Positions 1-7,326 of a stretch of DNA of 56,705 nucleotides are shown one piece after another. Location: IMG/VR virus record IMGVR_UViG_3300035162_003548, positions 1 to 56,705 of that record, one strand, 5' to 3'. The notes beneath the pieces are model-generated. The model did no database searches. It worked only from the letters and a program-made list of their open reading frames with translations, and was not told the origin of the DNA. The first letter of the stretch is position 1. Every line of letters starts with the position of its first letter. Position numbers and translations under genes: made by a program. This stretch comes from a virus.

Positions 1-298
1 CATCACCATACATTCTAGTAAGAAAAATTGATGTAGATATAAATCTATCAATTGGATTTCTAACAATTGTCATGTGAGGAATATCAGAAACATCCAAATA
101 CTTTTCATACATCTCTTTATGAAAGTGTGCTGGTTCTACACCATCAATACTTTTCCATACAAAAGAATCTTCAAGTTCAAAATTATTCGATTTGATATTT
201 TCTGTAAAAAATCTACCCGCAGTTCTGGGAATATGAATAAACAAAAATCTATTCTCAGGATTTGGAAAATTTCTAATTGTATGGCGATAGACTGGCAT
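1..298 (-). CDS. Sulfotransferase family protein (N-terminal part, cut by window edge)
   Basis: This open frame runs off the left edge, leaving 99 residues of the N-terminus. Residues about 19 to 28 read FLFIHIPRTAG, which matches the 5'-phosphosulfate-binding loop of PAPS-dependent sulfotransferases (usual form FxHIPKTAGT). Further on TIVRNPIDRFIS matches the 3'-phosphate-binding motif (RNPxDRxxS). Family knowledge: these enzymes move a sulfate group from PAPS to a sugar or other hydroxyl acceptor. Its ATG overlaps the stop of the epimerase gene as TAATG, so the two are probably co-translated and may belong to one glycan or surface-modification cluster. The proline, arginine and glycine in place of the usual lysine and threonine region (PRTAGRF) are a small deviation. 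Substrate cannot be told from the fragment. Confidence 0.72.
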   Translation of the reverse strand, partial: MPVYRHTIRNFPNPENRFLFIHIPRTAGRFFTENIKSNNFELEDSFVWKSIDGVEPAHFHKEMYEKYLDVSDIPHMTIVRNPIDRFISTSIFLTRMYGD

Positions 299-1041
299 TA
301 ATTGCGATCATCAAGTTCAAACTCTTCATTAGCAGCATCCAAAATAGAAATACTTGGAAACCATCCTGTACTTAACATGATTGAAATGTCAGCAACATTA
401 TCATCAGATTCTCCTGGAGTATTTTCTTTAAGTGGAAGATCTCCTTGACCAAATACATCTGCTAGTTTCTTAACGGGAACAGATTCACCATATCCAATCG
501 GAACAGGGCCAGTCACATCACTTTCCGACAAGTAACGAATTGCCCGACAAACATCTTTGACATGAATCCAATCTCTTTTATGATTAGTTAAGTAAGTTGC
601 TTTTTTATCACGAAGTAATCCATACATCATATTAGGACGAACGTCTGGGCCATAAACTGTTGTAAACCTCATGCCCACTGAATTTTCAGGTGCCATCTGT
701 TCGTTCACCCACTTACTCATTGCATATGGGTTTTCCCAATAGTTCCCATCAACAGCACTAGATGATGCATATAAAAGACGTGTACCAGTCTTTGCACACC
801 AATCAAAAATAGGTTTTGCTTTGATTGCATTATTATTATAATACTCTTTGGGTTTTTCCAAACTCTCGCGAATGTCTGCCCATGCAGCAAGATGAATAAT
901 CAATTCATAATCACCACCATCAAATTGAGAAATATCATCAGGACGATCAAGTCCGTGAACATCGTATCCATGAGTTTTTCTCCAATCAGCAAAAACATGC
1001 CGACCAATAAAACCCCTATGTCCCGTGATTAATACTTTCAT
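298..1041 (-). CDS. NAD-dependent epimerase/dehydratase (extended SDR)
   Basis: A 247-residue extended short-chain dehydrogenase. The Rossmann nucleotide-binding loop GHRGFIG lies at residues 7 to 13, a serine cluster (SSSAVDG) precedes the catalytic tyrosine-lysine pair YAMSK near residue 107, and an RFTTVYGP motif typical of nucleotide-sugar epimerases follows. Family knowledge: members interconvert or dehydrate nucleotide-activated sugars for glycan synthesis. It is shorter than most cellular epimerases (about 310 residues), as phage versions often are. Its ATG overlaps the gp46 stop as ATGA, and its stop overlaps the sulfotransferase start as TAATG, so it sits as a bridge between the recombination genes and a probable sugar-modification cluster. 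The exact sugar substrate is unknown. Confidence 0.8.
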   Translation of the reverse strand: MKVLITGHRGFIGRHVFADWRKTHGYDVHGLDRPDDISQFDGGDYELIIHLAAWADIRESLEKPKEYYNNNAIKAKPIFDWCAKTGTRLLYASSSAVDGNYWENPYAMSKWVNEQMAPENSVGMRFTTVYGPDVRPNMMYGLLRDKKATYLTNHKRDWIHVKDVCRAIRYLSESDVTGPVPIGYGESVPVKKLADVFGQGDLPLKENTPGESDDNVADISIMLSTGWFPSISILDAANEEFELDDRN

Positions 1042-2750
1042 TTTACCATCCTACTAAATCCTTTAATTTTTTCAAATCGTATCACATCATCAAACCTATC
1101 CTCCATCCCACCTTTATGTGAGATGACAAATATATTTGCGTCTTTAACTACAAACCGAATAATTTTTAAGAATTCTTCTGTTCCTTGGCCATCAAGTGAA
1201 CTGTCAAATACTTCATCTAAAATCATAAGGTTAGTGGATATAGAGTTTTTAAACTTAGCAACTTCTCTCCAAGTGAATAAAAGTGCTAGATCAATTCTCT
1301 GTTTCTCACCTTCACTAAAAGAAGCATATGAAAAATCTTCATGTATCGGTGATTGGACGGTTTCATTAAACTCGTCATCAAGAGTAAAATTAATGTAAAA
1401 ATCCATCATCTGTAGATAACGGTTTACTTGCTGATTTATCAGCGGTATGTACTTCTTGATGATTTTAGTTTTAACTCCACCGTCTTTAAGTAGACTATAA
1501 GAAAAGTCGTAGTAGTTAATTGTGTCTTTTTTTGAGGCTAGTTCGTCGTATGTAGTTTTTAAATTATCTTTGAAGGTTTCTAGTTTCTCATGTTCAGTAT
1601 TTCTGTTTGCAAGTTGTTCGGTAAGTCTCTGAACTTCCGATTCCAGATCCCTGATCTGTCGGTGACATCCAGATATCCTAGTATTGTTTTGAGAAATGCC
1701 ATTGTTGAGTTTAGTAATCTCCTTTGATAGTGCAGTGAATTGACGCTCTCTTTCTTGTTCGTTTTTAATTGCCTCTTCTAGTTCTTGATAACCAGATTGC
1801 AACTCGTTAGATTTATTTTGTGCGTCTTCAATCTTATTTATTCTGAAGTCTTCGTCAATTGATTGCGTACAAGTAGGACAAACCGAATTTTCTGTAAAAA
1901 ATTTATGTTCCTTAGTAATACTTGATACTTTCTGCGATATTTTTCCTTTTATGTTACTTAACTTTTTTAATTTTTCTGTAGCTCCAGTAACACATTCCTG
2001 CTCCTTTACAAATTTATAAATGTCTTCTTCTGTTATAGAGTTCTCTTTCATGTAGAGAACTACTTCTTCATCTAATTTAGAAATTTTTAATTTTTTATCT
2101 TGAATATTATTTTTTCCTCTACTTTCAATTTCTTCAATAAAGTTGGTTTGCATTTCAACTTTATCATTCAGAGATTCTTTTTTTAATTCAAGAGTTCTAA
2201 TTTTTTCTTTTAATTGGCGAATTTTATCTTTAATTATATTATTCATTGAAGAGAAAATTTTGATATCCAAAAGATCTTCAATCACTTCCCTACGATTAGC
2301 AGCAGTTAATTGCATAAAAGGGACAAAAGTACTGCTACCCAGAATTACAATCTGAGTAAATGATTTATAATTCATTTTAATAACAGACTGCTCTAACCAT
2401 TTTTGTTGGTCTAAAGAAGCTGCTTTCTGATCTAGAAGAACATCATTTCTATAAATTTCAAAAATATTTGGTTTGATACCACGAACAACTTTCCAATTAG
2501 TAGTTCCAATAGAAAAAATAACTTCAACTACACAATCTTTTTCATTAGTGGAGTTTATAAGTTGTGGTTTATTAATTTTTCGAAATGGTTTACCAAATAG
2601 AGAAAAAGTAAGTGCATCAAGAACTGTACTCTTACCAGCACCATTTGTGCCTATAATGAGAGTTGTTGAAGTTTTTTGAAAGTTAACTTCGGTAAATTGA
2701 TTTCCGGTAGAAAGAAAGTTCCGCCACTTGACCTTTTCAAAGATTATCAT
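1038..2750 (-). CDS. 46: Recombination endonuclease subunit gp46 (SbcC/Rad50-like ATPase)
   Basis: A 570-residue SMC-type ATPase that with gp47 forms the T4-like Mre11/Rad50 complex, which resects DNA ends for recombination-dependent replication. The Walker A loop GTNGAGKS is at residues 34 to 41. Long charged coiled-coil arms flank a zinc hook CPTC at about 291 to 294. The ABC signature FSEGEKQRIDLALL lies near 477 to 490 and Walker B NLMILDEVF near 507 to 515, followed by the switch histidine ISHK. Length equals the T4 protein (about 560). The 5' end overlaps the HNH gene by 14 nt; that HNH gene and a DUF3110 ORF separate it from its partner gp47. The order 47 then 46 is the normal T4-like order. 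Confidence 0.96.
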   Translation of the reverse strand: MIIFEKVKWRNFLSTGNQFTEVNFQKTSTTLIIGTNGAGKSTVLDALTFSLFGKPFRKINKPQLINSTNEKDCVVEVIFSIGTTNWKVVRGIKPNIFEIYRNDVLLDQKAASLDQQKWLEQSVIKMNYKSFTQIVILGSSTFVPFMQLTAANRREVIEDLLDIKIFSSMNNIIKDKIRQLKEKIRTLELKKESLNDKVEMQTNFIEEIESRGKNNIQDKKLKISKLDEEVVLYMKENSITEEDIYKFVKEQECVTGATEKLKKLSNIKGKISQKVSSITKEHKFFTENSVCPTCTQSIDEDFRINKIEDAQNKSNELQSGYQELEEAIKNEQERERQFTALSKEITKLNNGISQNNTRISGCHRQIRDLESEVQRLTEQLANRNTEHEKLETFKDNLKTTYDELASKKDTINYYDFSYSLLKDGGVKTKIIKKYIPLINQQVNRYLQMMDFYINFTLDDEFNETVQSPIHEDFSYASFSEGEKQRIDLALLFTWREVAKFKNSISTNLMILDEVFDSSLDGQGTEEFLKIIRFVVKDANIFVISHKGGMEDRFDDVIRFEKIKGFSRMVK

Positions 2751-3201
2751 TGATGTATTGAATCATACTGTGGAGTGTGTTTGTATTTTCCTTAAGGAGG
2801 CCCAAACTTGTGTTGCAACTCCTACACAATAAACCACGAACCTTACCTGTAGTATGGCAGTGGTCTATTTGTGGTTTGTCTAGGTGACAACTACAGATTT
2901 TACAAACAGAATTCTGCTCTACAATCATAGTAGAAAATTGTTCTGTTGTCAATCCGTATTGAGTTTTAAGTTTATATGCCCTATGATATTCGGGGTCCCT
3001 TTTTCGTCGTCTATGCCTTTTTGTTTCTATCGGCAATTCGTGGTATTTTTCTAGTTGTTGTTTCTTATAGCATTCTTTACAATGTGCTTTATAAACATCA
3101 GTGGTTCGTGTATATCCATCCTTGCCGACATAACCAGCCTTCTGTGCTAGGTGATATTTAGAAAGTGGTTTTTCAATACCACACGACTTACAGACTTTCA
3201 T
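2737..3201 (-). CDS. Endonuclease VII-like HNH nuclease, inserted between gp47 and gp46
   Basis: A 154-residue protein of the recombination endonuclease VII/HNH (beta-beta-alpha metal) family. An N-terminal zinc ribbon CKSCG...CKEC (residues 4 to 42) is followed by a basic linker. The C-terminal nuclease core reads CKIC, then DHCHTTGKVRGLLCRSCN, with the DHCH aspartate/histidine pair and closing asparagine expected of the active site and four zinc cysteines. T4 gp49 of this family resolves Holliday junctions, but many relatives are free-standing homing endonucleases. Here the gene splits the conserved 47/46 pair and has its own promoter and hairpin, which favours a mobile or homing role; a resolvase role cannot be excluded. 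It overlaps the gp46 start by 14 nt. No Shine-Dalgarno sequence is visible ahead of the ATG. Confidence 0.85.
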   Translation of the reverse strand: MKVCKSCGIEKPLSKYHLAQKAGYVGKDGYTRTTDVYKAHCKECYKKQQLEKYHELPIETKRHRRRKRDPEYHRAYKLKTQYGLTTEQFSTMIVEQNSVCKICSCHLDKPQIDHCHTTGKVRGLLCRSCNTSLGLLKENTNTLHSMIQYINDNL

Positions 3202-3204
3202 AAA

Positions 3205-3239
3205 GTAGAATAACTTATTACATTATATAGTTATTCTAC
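3205..3239 (-). promoter_or_regulatory. Inverted repeat (11 bp arms) enclosing the HNH promoter -10 box
   Basis: Arms 3205-3215 and 3229-3239 are perfect inverted repeats (GTAGAATAACT and AGTTATTCTAC) around a 13 nt loop. In RNA read through from the upstream genes the downstream arm ends three bases before the HNH start codon, so it could hide the initiation region. The TATAAT box lies in the loop, so a transcript started locally (about 3215) would hold only the second arm and be free to be translated. Confidence 0.65.
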
Positions 3240-3250
3240 AATTTATGCAA
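3222..3250 (-). promoter_or_regulatory. Sigma70-type promoter of the HNH gene
   Basis: On the minus strand TTGCAT (3250-3245), a 17 bp spacer, then a perfect TATAAT (3227-3222). The -35 box is weak (three of six). Predicted start is about 3215, 14 nt before the HNH ATG. Confidence 0.55.
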
Positions 3251-3255
3251 CTTTT

Positions 3256-3528
3256 TCAAATAAAATCATGATTAGGTATTGCTGGAGGAACTACAATATC
3301 GTTTTTTGTTATAATCGTATAATTATATCCTTTAACTTCACAAATTGCCATCATAGCATCACCTTCAATTTCAAGTACATTAGTATCAGGGTAGTCTTCT
3401 TCCATCAACATAGAATATCTATTGGCATCATCTTCTTCTTCAAAAATGTATAAAATTTGATTTCCATTTTCGTCCTGAACGGAATATACTCCAGAGGTTT
3501 CTTTATCCTCTATAGTCAGAATAAACAT
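3256..3528 (-). CDS. DUF3110-like small acidic protein
   Basis: A 90-residue acidic protein that I recognise as DUF3110-like: an N-terminal strand (MFILTI), a short 'YSVQDENG' turn and the acidic segment FEEEDDANRYSMLMEEDYPD, which resembles the FEDEDDAxRYAxLL pattern of cyanobacterial DUF3110 proteins. Function is unknown. The family's distribution is the best single hint in this window that the host is a cyanobacterium. Its ATG overlaps the gp47 stop (TAATG), so it is translated together with gp47. It lies at the upstream edge of the HNH insertion. Confidence 0.7.
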   Translation of the reverse strand: MFILTIEDKETSGVYSVQDENGNQILYIFEEEDDANRYSMLMEEDYPDTNVLEIEGDAMMAICEVKGYNYTIITKNDIVVPPAIPNHDFI

Positions 3529-4568
3529 TATGTCAACTCACATGCCTCTTTATAAATTTCTTGAATTACTTTTTGAATAATAGATTTTTCCAAATTAACT
3601 TCAGATTCTTCAATATACCTATTCAAGATTGACAATGTGTCTTCAGATTCAAAGGCTTCAAAATCCTCATTTTCTTGAAGTTGAAAATTTTCAACAACTT
3701 TTAACTCAAATACTCCAACATTATACAACTTATCAATAAATTTTTCAAACTTTTTTGTATCTGTTTTTTTACGTACAATTACTTTAACAATTTTATTATC
3801 ATATTCGCGAACGTCAAATGTTTGATAGTTCGTATCTTCGTAATAGATATTATAGAACATTCTATTAGGATTATTGACATACTCCCATTCCAGAGTATCA
3901 GTGTCAAAAATTACAAATCCACGAGGATCATTCACATCATTCCAGAACATCTCATAAGGATTTCCTAGGTAGAAGATTTTTCCGTTGTCTGACCGTGTAT
4001 GGTAGTGTCCCGAAAACACTTTGTCGAACTTGTCAAATAAGTCGCACGCCATACCATCTTCCATGACGTGTCCACGATGCGCTCTGAATCCGTTGAGCTC
4101 AAGGTGCCCCATCGCACATATGCTATCAGTAGTTTTGACAGCCTTGACAGTATCCTCAAAGTTTTCTGCATTGATCCAAGGAATAAAAAGAACTTTAAGT
4201 TTATCAAGAACAATCTCAGTGCTTTTAGAATATATTTTTACATTAGCATATTCACGTAACAAAAGATCTACTGCATTTACATCATTCGTGTTTTTATAGT
4301 ATGCAGTGTGATTACCGACAACAGTGTGAACTTCAACTCCCATGTTGCAGAGTCTGTCATAATAATTATCTTTTGCCCAAGATAGTGCAGAAAAATCAAT
4401 ACCCTTTCTACTATCAAAAGTATCTCCCATGTCAATGACAGTGGTGATTCCTTCTTTCTCTAGTGTTGGAAAAAAGATTTCATTATAGAACTTTAAAAAA
4501 TAATCATGAAAATGTTTTGAGTTTTTTCTAGCTCCAAAATGTTGGTCTGTTATGATGGCAACTTTCAT
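3528..4568 (-). CDS. 47: Recombination endonuclease subunit gp47 (SbcD/Mre11-like nuclease)
   Basis: A 346-residue metallophosphatase, the nuclease partner of gp46. All family motifs are present in order: TDQHFG (metal ligands D8 and H10), DMGDTFDSRKG, VVGNHTAYY (catalytic GNH), MGHLELNG and SGHYHTRS (final GHxH). Length matches T4 gp47 (339). The start is taken at the ATG at 4568; the frame continues three bases further to a TTG next to the gp55 stop, but the ATG gives the expected N-terminus (MKVAIITDQH). It follows gp55 with only 3 nt between, and its stop overlaps the DUF3110 start, so gp55, gp47 and DUF3110 form one translation-coupled run. Confidence 0.96.
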   Translation of the reverse strand: MKVAIITDQHFGARKNSKHFHDYFLKFYNEIFFPTLEKEGITTVIDMGDTFDSRKGIDFSALSWAKDNYYDRLCNMGVEVHTVVGNHTAYYKNTNDVNAVDLLLREYANVKIYSKSTEIVLDKLKVLFIPWINAENFEDTVKAVKTTDSICAMGHLELNGFRAHRGHVMEDGMACDLFDKFDKVFSGHYHTRSDNGKIFYLGNPYEMFWNDVNDPRGFVIFDTDTLEWEYVNNPNRMFYNIYYEDTNYQTFDVREYDNKIVKVIVRKKTDTKKFEKFIDKLYNVGVFELKVVENFQLQENEDFEAFESEDTLSILNRYIEESEVNLEKSIIQKVIQEIYKEACELT

Positions 4569-4571
4569 CAA

Positions 4572-5090
4572 TTAATAACGTAATTTGCTGTGTACAGCAT
4601 CTTTGATTTGATTATAGTCCGAATAGGATCCACCGTCAACCCCGTCCTCACTGAAAACTTCACTGAATCCAGACCTTTCAAGAATTTTATTTTTAATTTC
4701 TAACTGTCTTTTCTCTCGCTGAATACGACGCAGAAAAGCATAATGAATAATCTGAGTGAAATACGCAAAGGGATTCTGGGATTTCTCTGTGTCAAAGTTA
4801 TGTATATACTGAACGCAGTTCTCAATTCCGTCAGAGATCATGTCCTCTTTGAACATATAGTTGACGAAATTTGGTTTGAATGATAGATGATTTGCAATCT
4901 TTAGAAAGCACTCACCAATATAACGTGGAATAGGGGGTTTAGTATCCCAACGTGATCCTCTATCCTTTTTAGTCGGCTCTCTTCCAAATTTTTTAATAAA
5001 TGTAATTTCAACTTCACTTTGATAATATGTAAGTGCTGCTAAAAATTCTTTATTATTAACGTAATGCTCTGATCTTTTACGTTTTGCCAT
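4572..5090 (-). CDS. 55: Late-transcription sigma factor gp55
   Basis: A 172-residue T4 gp55-type sigma factor that directs host RNA polymerase to TATAAATA late promoters together with gp33 and the sliding clamp gp45 (neither lies in this window). The sequence holds the family's helical core: a segment IGECFLKIANHLSFKPNF, then DMISDGIENCVQYIHNFD, and NPFAYFTQIIHYAFLRRIQREK, which is the sigma region 2-like part that binds polymerase and opens the promoter. Start: the open frame reaches 5108, but the ATG at 5090 follows GGGAACT and yields the usual MAKRKR N-terminus, so it is preferred. A sigma70-like promoter lies directly upstream at 5137-5165, which fits early expression of the late regulator. 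Confidence 0.93.
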   Translation of the reverse strand: MAKRKRSEHYVNNKEFLAALTYYQSEVEITFIKKFGREPTKKDRGSRWDTKPPIPRYIGECFLKIANHLSFKPNFVNYMFKEDMISDGIENCVQYIHNFDTEKSQNPFAYFTQIIHYAFLRRIQREKRQLEIKNKILERSGFSEVFSEDGVDGGSYSDYNQIKDAVHSKLRY

Positions 5091-5136
5091 AGTTCCCGAT
5101 TTAATCATAAAAAAATATTATCACTATTATGTAGAT

Positions 5137-5165
5137 AGTATAACATTTCCAATCTATAATAGCAA
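5137..5165 (-). promoter_or_regulatory. Sigma70-type extended -10 promoter for gp55
   Basis: Minus strand: TTGCTA (5165-5160), 17 bp spacer, TATACT (5142-5137), preceded by TGT, giving an extended -10 (TGnTATACT). It faces gp55, 47 bp ahead of its ATG, and its -35 box is 2 bp from the -35 box of an opposite promoter. Confidence 0.6.
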
Positions 5166-5167
5166 GC

Positions 5168-5196
5168 TTGACACACTATCAAATATTCACTATAAT
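5168..5196 (+). promoter_or_regulatory. Perfect sigma70 consensus promoter on the plus strand
   Basis: Plus strand TTGACA (5168-5173), exactly 17 bp, then TATAAT (5191-5196): all twelve consensus bases at the best spacing. No plus-strand gene follows; transcription would start near 5203 and run antisense through the 130-residue ORF and uvsW. Confidence 0.62.
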
Positions 5197-5224
5197 AACT
5201 CTGTTAGGGTTGATAAGGATTGTA

Positions 5225-5617
5225 TTAGCTCTTTTTGTAGAGCTTCTCTAAAATGTCTTTAGCATCATTAACTGTAGATATATACCCCATCTCTCTTGTT
5301 ATTTTTGGTTGACCTGTTTTTTCTCTATCGGAATCTTGTACAAATTGTTGATATATTGATATCATTTCAAAATCAGAGGATTCTGATAGGGTCAGTACAT
5401 CATCTAAATTTATAATAAACAAATCTTCTTTGGTTGTTTTTAACCATGGTTCTACTTTATATCCAGCTAAACCAGTTCTTGTCTTTACTTCAACAATAGT
5501 AATTGGATTAGAAATAAGAAGCATAGTTCTATTTTCTTCTTCAGAGGCTGCTACTTTAGCATAGATCTCTTCTCCAGATTTAAATTTAATCGTTGCGTAG
5601 AAATCGTCTTCAATCAT
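5225..5617 (-). CDS. Conserved cyanophage protein, possibly Sm-like fold
   Basis: A 130-residue protein of unknown function, always (from memory) next to uvsW in T4-like cyanophages. The first 60 residues read as alternating strands with a 'FKSGEEIYAKV' turn and 'TMLLISNPITIVEV', a pattern reminiscent of Sm/LSm small beta barrels; this is only inferred from the pattern. The second half is helical and ends with KDILEKLYKK. Its ATG overlaps the uvsW stop as ATGA. A 6 bp hairpin (5228-5245, AGCTCT/AGAGCT) covers the stop codon but has no following U run. A plus-strand promoter just downstream would transcribe it in antisense. Confidence 0.7.
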   Translation of the reverse strand: MIEDDFYATIKFKSGEEIYAKVAASEEENRTMLLISNPITIVEVKTRTGLAGYKVEPWLKTTKEDLFIINLDDVLTLSESSDFEMISIYQQFVQDSDREKTGQPKITREMGYISTVNDAKDILEKLYKKS

Positions 5618-7089
5618 ACTTTTAATTGGATAGTTATTATCTCATAGTTAAAATTTTCTTCGTTATATATTTTAATTCTTTCAATGAGATGGTTTAGGGT
5701 GTAATTTCGTCTTGACTTATGTGTACAATCATCAGAGATGTCATAGAGGATTGCCTTAGTTTTATCTTTTCCTTTTCTAAGAACTCTTCCAATAGATTGT
5801 AGATTTCTTACTCTTGATTTTGATGGAGATGCAAAGATAACGTTATGAAGATTTTTAATATTAATACCAGTAGAAAAAGTTCCATAAGAGGCAACGATAA
5901 TTGCATCATTTTCTCGTTCAGTTATTTCTCTGACTAACTCTCTTTCCTCAGCATCTACTCCTCCGTGAATAAAAAATGCTTTTCTATTAGCCTCTTTGTT
6001 AGTATTTATCTTTTCAAAGAGTATGGCACCATGAGATTCAACTCTTTGAAACAGCACAAGAGTATTTCCTTTTAAATCAAGAGTTAAATTTTTTATAAAA
6101 TTATTTCTCTTTTCATGAGAAATTAAATACTGAATTTCATCTTCATATGTTTCAAATATTTGTGGATTGTGTTTGAGGATTAAACACTGAATATCAAGTT
6201 GAGATAGATGTCCTTGCCTCATCAACTCATCAGTTTTAGTGACTTTATATGATGGACCAAATAAACCTTCTAACACCCACTTATGAGTTTGTGTACCATC
6301 CAATGTTCCAGTAAATCCAAATCTATATTTTGCATGATGCAATTTTGTCATTATAGATATTAAAGATTTACTTTTAAAAAGATGAGCTTCGTCTCCAATT
6401 ATAACATTAAATTCTTCAAAGAATTTTCTATCTAGTTTATAAACTGATTGCCATGTTGTAATTGTTACTGGAGCATCATTACTCTTTTCTCTACCCGAAT
6501 AGATACGGTGGCAATATGAATCAGCATTCCAACCATAATCTTGAAAGTCCTTATACATCTGCTCTACAAGAGATGTCGTTGGAACAACTAGCAAGATTTT
6601 TTGACCTTTGTCAACGTAATATCTTACAAGAGAATAAATCATCAGAGATTTGCCGCTTGCAGTGGGTGATATCAATAGTTTTCTATTGTGTCTTAAAGCA
6701 TCGTATACTCCCTCAATCTGATACTTCCTTGGAGAATGAGAGCATATAGATTTCATATAATCTTTAACACCTTCATATGAAATTCCATTATTAACCTCAA
6801 ATGGAATTCCATAGAATTTATTATCTTCAAACTTATAACTATATCCGTAATTTTCACAGAACTGAACAATCTTATCTAAAAGACCAACATAGATCTGTTT
6901 GGACCGCATATCGTAAAGGTGAATCTCTCCGTTCCAGTTCCTTCCACGATACTGTGGCATAAATTTTGCATTCGGAACCTCAAACTTAAAGTGATCTCTA
7001 AGTTCGTACTCTATATGAGGTTCTGTATTGATCTTTAAAAATACTTCGTTTGATTTGGATATAACAAGATTGGCTGTCGTATCAATCAC
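5614..7089 (-). CDS. uvsW: UvsW DNA/RNA helicase
   Basis: A 491-residue superfamily 2 helicase. T4 UvsW unwinds branched recombination intermediates and R-loops, switching the phage from origin-driven to recombination-driven replication. Walker A SPTASGKS lies near residues 140 to 147, DEAH (GDEAH) near 231 to 235, motif III-like GFTGTLDG after it, and the C-terminal helicase motifs VASYGTFSTGINIKNL and QSIGRVLRKGKDK are complete. The N-terminal domain (residues 1 to 110) with YRGRNWNGEIHLYD matches the T4 substrate-binding domain. The start is GTG at 7089 (an overlapping ATG is out of frame); it lies 7 nt after GGAT. Length agrees with T4 (503). Confidence 0.95.
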   Translation of the reverse strand: MIDTTANLVISKSNEVFLKINTEPHIEYELRDHFKFEVPNAKFMPQYRGRNWNGEIHLYDMRSKQIYVGLLDKIVQFCENYGYSYKFEDNKFYGIPFEVNNGISYEGVKDYMKSICSHSPRKYQIEGVYDALRHNRKLLISPTASGKSLMIYSLVRYYVDKGQKILLVVPTTSLVEQMYKDFQDYGWNADSYCHRIYSGREKSNDAPVTITTWQSVYKLDRKFFEEFNVIIGDEAHLFKSKSLISIMTKLHHAKYRFGFTGTLDGTQTHKWVLEGLFGPSYKVTKTDELMRQGHLSQLDIQCLILKHNPQIFETYEDEIQYLISHEKRNNFIKNLTLDLKGNTLVLFQRVESHGAILFEKINTNKEANRKAFFIHGGVDAEERELVREITERENDAIIVASYGTFSTGINIKNLHNVIFASPSKSRVRNLQSIGRVLRKGKDKTKAILYDISDDCTHKSRRNYTLNHLIERIKIYNEENFNYEIITIQLKV

Positions 7090-7110
7090 ATAGATCCATT
7101 CATCTACAAA

Positions 7111-7118
7111 TATTTATT
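7111..7118 (-). promoter_or_regulatory. Late-box-like motif AATAAATA upstream of uvsW
   Basis: Minus-strand AATAAATA differs by one base from the T4 late box TATAAATA. It lies 21 bp ahead of the uvsW start, overlapping the stop of the preceding small ORF. Confidence 0.35.
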
Positions 7119-7326
7119 ACATATTGTCAAACTTATATTCTAATATCATTCTATACAACGAATCTCTCAAGTACCAAAGATGTTGTTGTTCCATTGGAGG
7201 TCTTGAAGGAGATCCTTCCCAAGTTTCAATTCTTTTTAAAACACAGTGATGTAAGAGGTGAATATCCTCTATTGTCAGACTAACTGTGTAGTCAAAATCT
7301 TGACTTGGTTCAAACTCATCACCCAT
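7117..7326 (-). CDS. Small conserved phage protein between uvsY and uvsW
   Basis: A 69-residue protein with no assigned function. It is acidic at the N-terminus (MGDEFEPSQDFDY) and then mostly helical, with the run LTIEDIHLLHHCVLKRIETW and a second helix QHLWYLRDSLYRMILEYKF. The start is set at the ATG at 7326 because it overlaps the uvsY stop as TGATG; the longer frame would begin with TTG. Position between two recombination genes suggests an accessory role in recombination, but nothing in the sequence shows it. Similar small ORFs sit here in cyanophages. Confidence 0.7.
   Translation of the reverse strand: MGDEFEPSQDFDYTVSLTIEDIHLLHHCVLKRIETWEGSPSRPPMEQQHLWYLRDSLYRMILEYKFDNM

Noticed and set aside
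5228-5245. Hairpin AGCTCT/AGAGCT at the stop of the 130-residue ORF as a terminator
   Set aside because: Only 6 bp and followed by AATACAATCC rather than a T run on the minus strand.
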